Below are positions 12,101 to 25,396 of a stretch of 64,000 nucleotides of DNA, piece after piece (the stretch's first letter is position 1; each line of letters opens with the position of its first letter). The notes under the pieces are model-generated. The model did not search any database. It worked only from the letters and a program-made list of their open reading frames with translations, and was not told where the DNA came from. This stretch comes from Morella rubra (Eukaryota > Streptophyta > Magnoliopsida > Fagales > Myricaceae). A program made the translations under genes and the position numbers. The stretch is taken from positions 20,072,111 to 20,136,110 of the forward strand of contig CM025854.1 in NCBI GenBank assembly GCA_003952965.2, written 5' to 3'.

Positions 12101-15100
12101 TTGTTGGATCATCACTTTCCAATACCAGAAGAGCATTCAGTGCACCAATTGCTGTGCTCTCTGTGCCAGAACGAAGCAACCTTACCAACACAGCTACAGG
12201 CACTTCCAAATAAAAGTCAGAACTAAATTGCAGAATACTTGCCAAAACAGAAGCACCAGATTCCCACAAAGCATGAGGAATTGAAGGATCAGCTTGCAAT
12301 ATCACTTTAGAAAGTTCAGTGACACCGCCCTCTTTAGCAATCTCATTTGGCCATGTTAGTGCCAGACTTACAAGAGCCTTTACAGCTCTCTGTTGCAGTA
12401 TATGTATACCAGAACCAAGAACTCGTATAAGAGGACCAATTACTTGCTGCGTCACTGAATCCTTCTGAAGTTGTTCCTCCAAGAGTAGATGAGATAAAAG
12501 CTCAGCTGCCAACTGTTGCACTGCTGAAGCTGGAGAGTCAAGTAAGGGGATAAGTGGCTCTATAGCTTGGTGCGAGGTCAGCCGATACTCAGCACGACAC
12601 TGTGGATGCTCTAAAATATTGACAAGAACCTGTAACGCACTGTGCTGGCCATCAGGCCCAAATTCTGGCCTCGTTAGCAACAAAAAGAGGGGTTCAACCA
12701 CTTTTGCAGCAGATGGTCCTTTAGCAATGCTAGCATTATTGGTCAATATTCGGAACAATTCAGCAAAGGCAGCGCACAGAAAATCTGGTGCTTCATGGAG
12801 GATATCAAGTATACTGTCAATTATTCCAGCTTTCACCATTTCCAACTTACAAGCAGGCCTATCTTTCCCTAGCTTCACAAGAGCTCTGGAAATAGCCTCA
12901 TGAAGCATGTAATTCCTACCATATAGAAGGCCAACAAGGGGTATAACTGCACCGTGTGCCGCAACTAGTTCTGCCAGTTGCTCATCATCAACAAGTTTGT
13001 CTAATGCACGGACAACTGAATGGTGAGCAGGACTGAATTCAGTTACAAGAAGAGAAACTAGAGGCTCAACACAGCGCGCTGCAGCCACGGTGGACCTGAT
13101 TCTTGTGTTTCCAAAAAGAACACCACACAACTCAGCAGCATCCCCTTTTAGCTCCATTGAACAATTTGATGAAAGGATCCTGCAAAGAACATCCACTGCA
13201 TTCATTTCAACATCTGCAACAGCAAGTGCTCTTGATGGGTTTTCACTCAATAGCCTAACCAATGCGGCAATAGCAGCATGCTGCTCCCTCTCCAAACCGG
13301 TATTAAGAATCTCCACCAAGGGTTGAACAGCTTGTCGAGCAGTGTCTGCATTCCTAATATGGTCAGCAGAAAACAGGCTTTCCAATGCTTTCGCAGCACT
13401 ATACCTCGCCGCCCTTCCACCTAAACGTAAAACTGCTACAAGTTGACTGACAGCACCAAATGCAGACTCATGTCTCCGTATTTCAGCACTGCTGAATAGG
13501 ATACCTAACAGATCAGTGGCAGCCTCCTCAGTTGCATCTTGTGGCCCAAGTGAAAGATACTTGGTCAGTGCTTCCAAAGCTCCTGATTCTACCATTACAA
13601 TTTTGTTTGGAGGACATTCTTTTGCCAGCTGAGTGAGGAGCCCAAGTGCAAGAAATGGTGCTCCAGGACGTTCTGGAATCGGTTTGAGCAGATCAACAAG
13701 GGCAGGTATTGCTTTCCTGGAAGTAGCACCGACCCTAATGTCATCTACTCGGAACAACCTCTCAAGACCAACTTGTTCAGGATATCGCACCAAAGCAAAC
13801 TCCTCTGACAGCTCCAAAAGATCATATATGTCAATATCAGCACAGCCAAGCAGGGAGATAAGCCCACCTGCCGCCCCAGAATTTGCAACAGACAAGAGAG
13901 TCCCTCTGCTACCATTACACACTAAACTGGCTATTGCTTGAGCAGCAAAATATCTGTTAGCTGACTCCTCTGACTTCAACAAATTCACAAGTACTGGTAT
14001 ACATTTCATGGTTGCATGCGCTCGAATGATGTCTCTGTCTTGAAATAAAATTGCTAAAAGTAGAGCACAAACCCAGAGGCTGCTATCTTCCTTAAAATCA
14101 AACTGCATAGATTACATGGAGCAACTACTGTTAAATGTGAGGACAAAAATGAGTATAACCACAGTCCTACATCCCACCAAAGCACGCATGACTAAACAGA
14201 CTGACAGAAAATAATGTGATACAGACACAAAGCCTTATAGGCAGTTCTCAGAATTAACCAATTAGATACGTTTTTTTTTCCTTGTTTCTGCTATAGTGGA
14301 ATAAGAAAGCCAATTACCTGAGTATACTGAGAAAAGCAATCTGATATTCTATCAGTGAGGACTTCAATTGCTCCAGCATCCATGATCACAGTCTTACTCT
14401 TTTCATCATGACAGGCAAGAATAGAAAGCAGCCATATGGCCAAGTTCACACCAGATATGACTGAGGTTCCAGTCTTTGATTCCCCATTCCCAGCTTCCTC
14501 TTTACTTTGCCTGTAGATGCTAATGGAATCCTTGCCATCACCACCCTGATCTCCCCAAGAAGAAGGCTGTCCAGAACTAAGCATTGCAACAAGAGACTGA
14601 ATAAGAGGAATGCACAAGTGTGATTGATTAAGATCTTCCACTACCCTGTGATTATTAAATGTCGCAGCACAAATAAGAAGTGCAGCTCCCCCAATTTTGA
14701 CCTTTGAATTTGTGGAACCAATCACCCTTCTAGCGATTGATGATATACATCCAGAGGCACAGTCAATTATGTCTCCTAAAGCAACAAACTGATCCTGGCA
14801 AAGCCGTGAGAGTATTTCAATGGCTTTATCCTGCAACAAAGGTGTCGCATCCGCAATGGATAGAACTATTGGGGTAATGCTTTTTGGGAATTCAGCTAAA
14901 ACTGCCCATGCAGGTTTTATATGCCCACTAGCCCCTTCTGATCTGGACAGAATAGCAAGTGCATCTAGGGCCTCTGATGTGGCAACAGATCCACGTATAG
15001 CAGATTCTAGAAAAGATACTAATGCAAGAACCGTTCCAGCACGATTCACAGCGTCAGTTAAGGCAGAATCAATGTGGCGAGAATGGAGCAGACGAGCAAT

Positions 15101-18100
15101 TGCTGCTGCTGCATGTGTCTTTCCGGAAACTGTTCCTTCACCCAAAACCCTAGTAGCAGGTAAAATAATTTCTTCGGGAACAGCTTTCTCGGATATTTCA
15201 CAATCTAAAATAAGATTTGCCAGAGCACATGTTGCAAGCTCAGCAACTTCCAGAACAGATGAGTTAGCGAGCACAACTAAGGGAGACAATGCATCTCTAG
15301 CAACAGCTGCGACATCCCGGTTGTCTTTGATTGAAAGAAATATTGCAGCAAGACAACGTGAGGACTCTACCAGGATGCTTTCAGATTCAGCATTAAGTAA
15401 CTTCATTGCAGACCAAAGAGTTTTAACAGCAACGCTACTTTCACGCAGGTCCTTCCTACTTTCAAAAATTCCAGCAAGAGCAGATGCAGACTTCGCCTGA
15501 GTCTCTTCCTTAGTTGAGCTCAAGATTTTTATCATTGTCTCTAATGCATCATTGGCAGCACTACCTTCACGCAATATGTCATTGATGGGGACCACAGAAA
15601 GCATGCTTTGCAAGGCATCCAAAACATAAACTTTAGATTCAGGTAGATCACTGGTCAATAACGCAGTGAGCTGACTGATAGTTGCAGTATCAGATTTATG
15701 GATTAAATGATTCAAAGTCTTTGCCGCAATTTCCTTCCCATTGGGGCTTCCGTTCTTCAGTAACCATAACAATGCAGGAACAGCGTCAGCACTTTCGACA
15801 CAAGCACGTATATCTTCACTGTGATTGCATAGATTCCTGAGGATTGAGGCTGAATCTTCCTTAGCTTTTGCAGACCCTGTCTCTAGAATTTGGACAAGTG
15901 GAGGTATGCCACCAGCAGCCGTGATAGCCCATTTACTTTCATCGTTTTCATTGGATAGAAGGGAAAGTAATGCAACTGCACATTCTTGCTGTTGTTCTGA
16001 TGAAAGCCCAAGAAGAGATATCAACAGCTGCACTCCCTCACGGCCTTGCAGTGCCCGCCAGAGACTCCCTTCATTGTTACAAAGCGTGAGAAGGGATTTT
16101 ATAAGCTCATCCTGCACTTCATTGGTTGCCATTGTTATCAACCCAACAAGCAAACGTTTTGCATCAGAGTTTGCAAGCTGGATTGAGAGTATGGGATTCC
16201 CATACAAACTGGCTAGGGCCTCTATTGTACGCTCCTGCACAAGAAAAGGTAAGCGGGGTTTGAACTGCTTAAGCAAATTCTGCTCAACAACAGGAGGATC
16301 TGATGCTCTCGTAGATTCTGCCTTACTATCATATATCATCAAAGCTGAAGCTAAAGCTCCTAATGTGTCGGCAGTTTGGGCAGGTGAACTGCAAGATTCA
16401 AGGCTTTGACCAAGGCTGGAGATGACATATGACAAGCCACCAGAAATGTTTGCTAAAGCACACATAGCATTTTCCTGCAATGCTTGGGCATATTCCCCCT
16501 GCATGAATTCTTTGGAAGGTGCTATGGTAGCATTTATCAAAGCAGGAATGCCATTGGAATTAGCAATCTCCCGCCTTGCTTCTTTGCATTGGGAAGAAAG
16601 AGATTTAAGAGCACCTGCAGCTTCTGCTCTAACGGGAGCTTCATTACCAGGTCCTAATAGCTTGAGGAGTTGTTTCGTAGCTTCTGCAGCCAACACTTTT
16701 GAACAAACAGATGCATCCTCAATCATCATACATGCAAGAAGAAAGCACACATTTGCCTGAGTGCTCGACTGTCCAGTTGTCAACAACTTCACAAGTATGT
16801 CTACCCCTCCAGCTTGAATTGTTGCAGTCCAGAATCCCTCAGTGCTGCTGGAAAGGTTCTTTAATGCTCCAGTCAATAAGCTATCAACTACATTCCCAGT
16901 CTTGAGCCCTTTTGCAAGCTGCTCCCAGAGCACAGGAACAACTCCTTCAGTTGAAAAAATTTTTGATCCAACATGATCCCTTGCACCACCTTCAGAAACA
17001 GCATAAATAGTCTTTGCAGCAGCAACTTGACCTTCTGCTGAGCTGGACTTGAGTAGACCAAGCAATGGTGGAATGCATCCCCCAAGCAAGACTTTTACCC
17101 GTAGCTCATTCTCCATGCAGAGAGAACCTAAAACAGTTGCAGCCTGAATCTTCACTCCAAGTGAACCTGATCGGAGAAGAGAAACAAGTACTGGAACTGC
17201 CTGAGAGTGAGATCCAACAGCACTGAAAGCATTCTCACGTGTATCAATAAGTTCCAGCAGCTGTCTCAATGAATACTCTTTCTCTTGTAGAGACGAGGAA
17301 CTCAGACGCAGCTGCTCAATGCATTGGGCAACACTTGCTAATGTCCCATCTGGATCCTCCATGTTACTCCGCTCTCTGCAAGTGATTTAAGAAAGTAGCA
17401 CTTCAGGTAGGATAATCATTTAATCCAATACGGAAAATTAGGTCTATCTCCACATGGGCTTATCAAAAAGCTCAATAACTTGTGTATCAATTACTGCCTT
17501 TTGTGAAGCTCACTTTGAATTTTTCTGTTGGGGTTCGGGGGGAAGAACGATTACAGGGAAAAAAAAAAGAGAAATGGTTGTGGGGTTAAGGAGTGTAATG
17601 AGTCAAGTTGTCTGAACTACCCCAAACTACAGGACTACAAGGCCAAAAATGAAAAAGACATGGCTTGAGATAGTGATGTGTTGTGTGTGTGTGTGTTGTA
17701 TGCATGACTAAGATATGCAGTAAATTCATTTGACATCCGTAAATTGAGGAGGAAGGCATAAAGGACCTGGATCTGGTTCTGGACTATGGTCAAGAAGCTT
17801 ATTTAGTTGACAAGTGGTACATTTATGGTTCCAAAAGAAAGGACATAAGTAGTTTCACATACCAAAAATAATCATTAGGAAACAAAATAACAGGGAAGTT
17901 CACATTTTTTTAGGATAGTAAAGGATCTCCCAGTTTAAATTATGTATGCCACAAAGCACTAATACTCCTTTCAATCATATTTTATACTAGTCTGCTCCTT
18001 TGAGATTAGGCATTAGAATTAACATTAATTCCACTCAACTTGGTCTCCAACAGAATTGACTAGATAAAGTTGGAACCAGTACCTAAAAGCTGGATGGTTT

Positions 18101-19136
18101 TTAATAGAGAAGGAAGATCTCAAGTGGCCCGGAATAACAAGATCAATGTATTTGAAAACATAAGCCATATGGTTTGTCAATTTTGAATTTGTGACACACA
18201 CATGCAAACAAGCATTGTATGGAATCACTAGTTTCCCACGTGGAAGTCCCTTTGGGTGCTTGTCAATCTTGCTGCAATGACAAGTTTATGTACCTATAGC
18301 AGCTTAGTCCAAAATTGGCTAATTACGATAGGTGGCAGACGAAAGTTTTTTTGCCAAAAGGCATAATCCTAACCATAGGATAAAGTATTGGCTGACCTTG
18401 AACCCATCTTTATAAGAGAATGTGGAGTTGGAGGTTCTGAATCTTGAACTTTAGAGTCACCATTTCTTTCCTGCAATCATGAGAATGACAGTGCATTCCA
18501 ATAAGGATGGCATCTCAGCATACCATTCAATAGACAATAACAGCAGAAAACCATTTCAGAATTATTGAAGTGATACGAAAGTCATGAGGTACTGGTGTTG
18601 AAGGCAGCATAGTAAATATGGCAGATTGGTTATGCAGGTTCAAGGGTTCAAGAAAATTGAGTTCCAATGAACGTAGAGCACTCATGATATCCTCCCAGCG
18701 TAGAACAAATTTCAAATCAAAGACTGGAGAATGTAAGTTTATACAATCAGACGAAAAAAGAAATGCATGTATCATCATAATGCTATTAAGCAAGCAAATA
18801 ATCCCGCAAATAGAAAAAACAACAAAGAAAAGATCCCACATTCTAAAACCATTTGGCAATTCCGTTCCCAATCTTTTAAAGTTTTTAGTACTAGTCAGGT
18901 TTTCAACATAAAAATAACAAGGTTGAGATCACGCGTATTCAATTTACATATTACCCACATGATCATTAATTCGGTTCATACCACAAATAAATTAGCAAGC
19001 ATGCAATAAATGATTTTTTTTTTCTTGGAATAAATGAAAATTAATTAATTGAAAAAGATGCAACGAGTACCAGATCATTAGCGGCAAGGCTGCCGCCATT
19101 GCTGGCAGTGAACCTCCAAGCCAGTGTGGCCGCCAG
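9187..19136 (-). CDS. CSI1: Cellulose synthase-interactive protein 1 (CSI1/POM2)
   Basis: CSI1 links the plasma-membrane cellulose synthase complex to cortical microtubules, guiding cellulose deposition. Seven predicted exons on the minus strand: 19136-19071, 18470-18397, 17375-14318, 14102-11558, 10738-10284, 9556-9440, 9327-9187. They sum to 6456 nt, about 2151 residues, which agrees with the family's usual length near 2150. Nearly the whole protein is armadillo repeats, roughly residues 60-2010. A C2 domain at the end runs from about [18 protein letters not shown] to the terminal EFQWSNK. The expected N-terminus (xAATLAWRF) is present, but its first codon is CTG, not ATG, with TGA in frame upstream. 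CTG has a favourable context (A at -3, G at +4). The next in-frame ATGs are at 18407 (residue 44) and 17362. Exons 1 and 2 are repeated upstream at 20985-20239. Exons 3-7 are intact. Confidence 0.93.
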
Positions 19137-19940
19137 ATTTGCTTCGCTTCACTCCAAGATTTGGAAACAAATCAATCAAGGACCGTTCCCCGCTCCAGAT
19201 CTACCCCTGAGACCCAGTCAGAACATCAAAGAGCTTCCTGCCCACACAACCATACAAAATCCCCAACGTGAAATTCTGACACCAACCAAACAAATGCAGA
19301 TCAGATCACTAACCAACAGAAAGACGAAAATTCAATGCCAATTGAACTCAAAATAACTTGAGACTATAAGTAACCCAACCGATCTACAGCTTTCCTAGCT
19401 CACGAAATACAGAGACTGACAATTCCTGAAATCGTTGAAGCTCAGTTATGCTAGGCTAACTACATCATGGATCAAAATTTGCACCTTAGTTGCCTTTTCT
19501 TTCATGCTCTGTTAGGCTACATAACAAAGGAAGTCACTGTTAAAAAACTGAAGCCAGACGCCAAAAAATCTGAATGTAACTTTCTCTCAATTTCCTCGGT
19601 TTTCTCAGCAACCAAAGGGAGTGTAACAGAAACCGAATTGAGCTAAATCTCGAGGTTTGGACAGTTTCCATTGAATTCGGAGAAGCATGCAATAGATCCA
19701 GTAAAAGAAAATCGAAGTCTGAAACGTTCTACTAATTAGTCAATGGAAGAGGACAAAAATGTTCAATGCATAACTCCGATACCCGATTTTTTAAGAATCA
19801 CAGACTTCGGATTCCGCAGAGTTTACACCAATGCATACAGCTAGAGTACACAGAGAGAGAGAGAGAGAGGCAGACCTCTTTGATCTTTGATTTCTGCGGG
19901 TTTCGTAGATTAAGACAAGAGAAGATCAGAGTTACCTACT
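17988..19940. repeat. Tandem duplication, gene-proximal copy A
   Basis: This unit of about 1.9 kb begins at TAGTCTGCTCCTTTGAG and repeats directly at 19941. It contains CSI1 exon 2 (18470-18397), exon 1 (19136-19071) and its upstream region, including a (GA)n run near 19855-19868 that is probably in the 5' UTR. About 18240-18860 and 18960-19760 are almost identical to copy B. A short intron-1 patch, about 18863-18925, differs. The last 150 bp before the junction lack several short blocks of 3-17 bp that copy B keeps. Confidence 0.9.
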
Positions 19941-21830
19941 TAGTCTGCTCCTTTGAGATTAGGCATTAGAAGAACAGAATTGACCCAGTACCTAAAAGCT
20001 GGATGCTCAAGTGGCCCGGAGATCACATAAGCCATCCACACACATGCAAACAAGCATTGTATGGAATCACTAGTTTCCCACGTGGAAGTCCCTTTGGGTG
20101 CTTGTCAATCTTGCTGCAATGACAAGTTTATGTACCTATAGCAGCTTAGTCCAAAATTGGCTAATTACGATAGGTGGCAGACGAAAGTTTTTTTGCCAAA
20201 AGGCATAATCCTAACCATAGGATAAAGTATTGGCTGACCTTGAACCCATCTTTATAAGAGAATGTGGAGTTGGAGGTTCTGAATCTTGAACTTTAGAGTC
20301 ACCATTTCTTTCCTGCAATCATGAGAATGACAGTGCATTCCAATAAGGATGGCATCTCAGCATACCATTCAATAGACAATAACAGCAGAAAACCATTTCA
20401 GAATTATTGAAGTGATACGAAAGTCATGAGGTACTGGTGTTGAAGGCAGCATAGTAAATATGGCAGATTGGTTATGCAGGTTCAAGGGTTCAAGAAAATT
20501 GAGTTCCAATGAACGTAGAGCACTCATGATATCCTCCCAGCGTAGAACAAATTTCAAATCAAAGACTGGAGAATGTAAGTTTATACAATCAGACGAAAAA
20601 AGAAATGCATGTATCATCATAATGCTATTAAGCAAGCAAATAATCCCGCAAATAGAAAAAACAACAAAGAAAAGATCCCACATTCTAAAACCATTTGGCA
20701 ATTCAATCTTTTAAAGTTTTTAGTACTAGTCAGGTTTTCAGTTGATACAAGGGGGAGTGGGGGCAACCAATGAGATCACGCGTATTCAATTTACAGGTAT
20801 TACCCACATGATCATTAATTCGGTTCATACCACAAATAAATTAGCAAGCATGCAATAAATGATTTTTTTTTTCTTGGAATAAATGAAAATTAATTAATTG
20901 AAAAAGATGCAACGAGTACCAGATCATTAGCGGCAAGGCTGCCGCCATTGCTGGCAGTGAACCTCCAAGCCAGTGTGGCCGCCAGATTTGCTTCGCTTCA
21001 CTCCAAGATTTGGAAACAAATCAATCAAGGACCGTTCCCCGCTCCAGATCTACCCCTGAGACCCAGTCAGAACATCAAAGAGCTTCCTGCCCACACAACC
21101 ATACAAAATCCCCAACGTGAAATTCTGACACCAACCAAACAAATGCAGATCAGATCACTAACCAACAGAAAGACGAAAATTCAATGCCAATTGAACTCAA
21201 AATAACTTGAGACTATAAGTAACCCAACCGATCTACAGCTTTCCTAGCTCACGAAATACAGAGACTGACAATTCCTGAAATCGTTGAAGCTCAGTTATGC
21301 TAGGCTAACTACATCATGGATCAAAATTTGCACCTTAGTTGCCTTTTCTTTCATGCTCTGTTAGGCTACATAACAAAGGAAGTCACTGTTAAAAAACTGA
21401 AGCCAGACGCCAAAAAATCTGAATGTAACTTTCTCTCAATTTCCTCGGTTTTCTCAGCAACCAAAGGGAGTGTAACAGAAACCGAATTGAGCTAAATCTC
21501 GAGGTTTGGACAGTTTCCATTGAATTCGGAGAAGCATGCAATAGATCCAGTAAAAGAAAATCGAAGTCTGAAACGTTCTACTAATTAGTCAATGGAAGAG
21601 GACAAAAATGTTCAAAAGAAGAACGCGAGAAAATGCATAACTCCGATACCCGATTTTTTAAGAATCCCACAGAATGTCTTCGGATTCCGCAGAGTTTACG
21701 GTCTTCACCAATGCATACAGCTAGAGTTACACAGAGAGAGAGAGAGAGGCAGACCTTCCGAGGGTAGTGGAAGCTCTTTGATGAATCTGCGGGTTTCGTA
21801 GAAGAGAAGGGAGAATGAAAGCAAGAGAAG
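19941..21830. repeat. Tandem duplication, distal copy B
   Basis: This is the second direct copy of the CSI1 5' segment. Its first 120 bp lack at least five blocks of roughly 10-30 bp that are present at the start of copy A. Its far end is complete, including sequence missing from copy A. It has its own intron-1 patch at about 20705-20775, with GTTGATACAAGGGGGAGTGG in place of the copy A sequence. The sequence beyond, to about 21980, is promoter-like for the minus strand and holds (GA)n near 21735-21750. The right limit is approximate. Confidence 0.9.
20239..20985 (-). other. CSI1: Duplicate CSI1 coding exons 1b and 2b
   Basis: Exon 1b is 20985-20920 and exon 2b is 20312-20239. Both are identical in sequence to the proximal exons and keep GT donors and AG acceptors. 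Exon 1 is 66 nt (phase 0), and exon 2 is 74 nt ending in phase 2. A transcript starting upstream of copy B can therefore splice 1b-2b-exon 3 in frame by skipping copy A. Joining 2b to 2a would break the frame. Exon 1b also starts with CTG, so the start-codon change is older than the duplication, or was copied with it. Confidence 0.8.
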
Positions 21831-24480
21831 CAGAAAAGGAGAGATTATTAATTTCTACTCTTTTGGCTGTTTAGAAGAGCATTACGCTTTCATAGATACT
21901 GAGACTGTGTGGGTGTGTGGAGAGAGAAGGCAGCTGATTTCAGAGTCCCACCGTCACAGGACCACCGACAGATTTGGATTTCAGAGCTTGACAGCCGGGT
22001 TGGCTCAGCTCAGCCTAAATTCCAGTATATAATTTAGGCCGCTGTCTTTTCTTTTTTTCTAGATAATTTAGACAGCTGTCTGCCTGGCAGAAAATATTTT
22101 TTCATATTTAATTTTTTACAAATTCTAATAATTTTTTACAATCTACAACATCTTTTTATAAAATCTAAACAACTTTTTTAATCAATAACTTGAATTATAA
22201 ATAATTAACTAAATAATAAATATGAATATGAATAAACAATTGACTTGATGTCTTGAATAAACTAATTGAACATGATATTCAGGTCAAACTATAGTTTTGT
22301 TATTAAAAAATTTAGGTAACTATCATCTAATAACGCTTTTTTTATTGGTAAAAAAGTGCTCCAACCATAAATGATTTTGATTTAAAATACATTTCTGATG
22401 AGACCTCAAATGTCCAATTTAACAGAAATATATATTTAAATCATAATATTATTAAAAATGTATATAGTGATTAATTTAGTAGATAGTACTAATTTATTGC
22501 TCAATAGACAAATGCATAAAAGAGTCGTGCTATTATTGTTTGTCATTTGTCAGTTTATTTAAAACAAAAAAGAATATATTTGTATTAGAACAACCAATAT
22601 GCAGTAAATAACCATTAAAAAAAAGTATATATATATTAGAATTCACGACATTTTCTCTTATCTTCTGTGACAAGCGCCAGATTTGGTAGGCTAGATTCTT
22701 GGATGCAAAAAGTAGAGCCAAATAGCTCAACAAAAGAAAGTTGAGCCAAGGAAGCCGAGCCTTAGAACTGCCCACGTGTATTATTTTGTTCTCTCTTAGT
22801 TGGCTGAGATTTATATATATCGAATATTTAGTGGATAATTAGTGGTTAAGACAGGGAGATACACCTAATACGGATATAATACGAAACTTGATTAAGTGTG
22901 AAACTGAAAAGTTAGTCAGTATTCTTGGCGAAACGACGAAAGTGCCTTACGAGACTGGGTCTTGTTCAGCTAAATTACGCCAATGGGCTCAACCAAACGC
23001 TTTGGAGTCCCGTCCTGCTAGACCAAGGTCAATTGCGAGCTGTGAAGGGTATATCAAGCAGTGACAAAATGGTCATTTTATTGCTTTCATAATGAAGCTT
23101 AGACTTTAAGAAGTCTTAATTAGTAGCGTTCGTTTGTCACAATTTTGAGAATTTTTATTTTATTTAAATTTATTTAGGTTTGTGAAAAGTAGAGTATGTG
23201 TAGATGTTGAAAACTTTAGAATATGTTTGTTTTGTTCGAAATTTTCATACCTCAAAATATTAGACAAAAGAATACCACCTTAATTAAGGTTAGAGATACA
23301 AAGCTTATGCTTTATTGGGTTACTAATATTGAATCAAGATACTAGATTGTTCAAATTGTACTGTGTAAAATTCGAAAACATATATATATATAATTGGTAA
23401 CAATAAATACAGTAATATCTATTTTCTATATTTATCATTATTCAAATTATCTCACATAAATCGAACAGAAAATTATAAAAAATTCAATAATAACAGGATA
23501 AAATATAGAGACATAAGAGAATGATTATGACATAATACCAATAATTAAAAGTCATCATCAAAATCAGAACTTCCATTAGTTGTACCTCTCTCTATGGGAG
23601 CAGCTCCCATGTTCCTTCGCTAAAGAATAGAGTTAAAAAAAAAAAGGGGCACAAATAATTGATGGAAGTTGAATGATTGAGACTGCAAATCACACACGAA
23701 TATGATAATTTATAAAGACGCAAACAAATTGCAACCAGTGGGTTTGTTAGTTAGAATGTGGTGTATCTTCATGTGCAATTTTCAATAAATATAAAATGCA
23801 AGTGGAGACATCAATGTGGCTCCTTCCTACTTTATTTTATTACAGAAACTTAGGTGGTGCGAAATTTGTTGGATTTCTCCCCTGCATAATCATAGACTCA
23901 TAGTATAATTCAATGTACATTGCAAAGAAAAGTGGGTACGATGTTTTAATTGGTTAAACCGTTTCCAAAACCCATTTGAATGGTTGGATACTTGGTCGCC
24001 ATCCATCGACAGGTGTGAGGATGAATCCTCCGTGGCCCATACGAGGGAGGGACAGCATTTGGTTTGCTGGATTTGTCCGCCGTATGATAGCTGCGTCAAT
24101 CCAAACCTCTATCTATGAAAATTCCATTTTGGAAACCTTTTAGGTCCAAGCCCTCTTCCTTAAATCCGGGGCTTCCCCAAATATCTCAACCTCTCTCTCC
24201 GGTAGAAGTAGAACGTCACGAAATTCTTTCTATATCCAATGCCACCTTCTGGCACTTTCCCGCATTTCCGTTTCAAGCTGTCCTGTCCCTTTTCTGTCGA
24301 AGGTAATTTCTAGAGATGGCAGGGCTATTAAACTTATCCGAATTGCCATTCACTGTTGAGGCTCCGTTAATCGACCAAATTCAAGCCTGAATGCTGGTCC
24401 CAATTTGTTAGATATGGTTGATATCAAGGAGATTCATATGAAACCTAATTGATAAAGGTAGAGTGAATGCGAGGAATAAG

Positions 24481-24669
24481 TGTGTTTGTTTCCTAAAATT
24501 CTGGATCTTAACATAATCTAATAATTATAATATAATCTCTTCCTCCCATTAAATCATTACTTTTCACTATAATAAATATAAAAAGTTCAATCAAATAATT
24601 TTTCTCTTCACTTTTTCACTAATTTCAATACCTTAAAATTTTAATCTTCCAAAATTTTAGCATTCAAGT
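24481..24669 (-). mobile_element. AT-rich MITE, family M1, copy 1
   Basis: Read on the minus strand, this has the family core: an AAATTTTGG-type terminus, a motif like GTGAAAAAGTGAAGAGA, then a block resembling AATGATTTAATGGGAGG, and a complementary AAATT-type end. The same order occurs in the copies at 24899, 29074 and 55565. The termini are diverged and I found no target duplication. It codes for nothing. Confidence 0.6.
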
Positions 24670-24898
24670 GAATTCTACTTTCCTTAAGAAAGCCGTCAGT
24701 GCCATTGTCCACCGTGTGCTTCTGTTTCGAATTTTGGGAATAGTTTCTTTGCTTAGAGAACCTAAAAGATTTTGGTTACTTTAGCTTTCGGTCGCTTTTA
24801 CCACTATCAATAGTTTTTTTTTATTGAAATACAAGTACAGTTAGTTGTTTATCTGTTTCAAAATTATAGAGAATTTTAATCCTACTCGTTTCTTAGTA

Positions 24899-25101
24899 TT
24901 TGAGTGTTATAATTTTGGAGTGGTTAAAATTTTAGAATATGAAAGTTGGTGAAAAAATGAAGATAGTTTATGGAGGTTAGTGAAAAAGTGAAAAAAGATA
25001 AAATTTGAATGAATATTATAACGACAAAGAATAATTTGATGAGGAAGAGATAGATTATTTTGTAATTTTTTTAAGATAAGGCTAAAATTTTGACACTCAG
25101 A
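24899..25101 (+). mobile_element. AT-rich MITE, family M1, copy 2
   Basis: The ends form an imperfect inverted repeat, TTGAGTGTTATAATTTT on the left against AAAATTTTGACACTCAGA on the right. The interior has the shared GTGAAAAAGTGAA core, then ATTTGAATGA and a GAGATAGATTATTTT block. It lies only about 230 bp from copy 1, in the opposite orientation. No target duplication is visible. Confidence 0.65.
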
Positions 25102-25396
25102 CACAAATGACACATTCCTCTCCCCAAGTACCTACAAAGTAGTTTTTTTTTTGGATTACCCACCTAGTAGTTAGCCTAAGCAAGTTTATTTTAAGTGAGT
25201 TGTTTTGAAACCACTCCACCTTAAAATAATTTGCAAGAATCACGAAGAATTTAAGCACTCATCAAAATTAGCCTCTTTACGACCGGTTCACCTATAAAGT
25301 TACCATCAAAGTCTCAGACGAGCTTCGCACCATTCCCAATCATAGGTTACCCTCCGATCACTTGCTTATCAAGAAGAGTAAGACGATGGAATGCCC

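Noticed and set aside
11700-17300. Several plus-strand open frames of 60-226 codons opposite CSI1
   Set aside because: They mirror the armadillo-repeat coding strand; the minus-strand protein is clearly conserved and these have no domain.
18527-20701. Two identical frames of 110-114 codons on the minus strand ([18 protein letters not shown])
   Set aside because: They lie in CSI1 intron 1 and are identical only because of the tandem duplication; no family was recognised.
24115-24306. 63-codon plus-strand frame ending near a GT-like donor
   Set aside because: No partner exon or known family; kept only as a note in the spacer entry.
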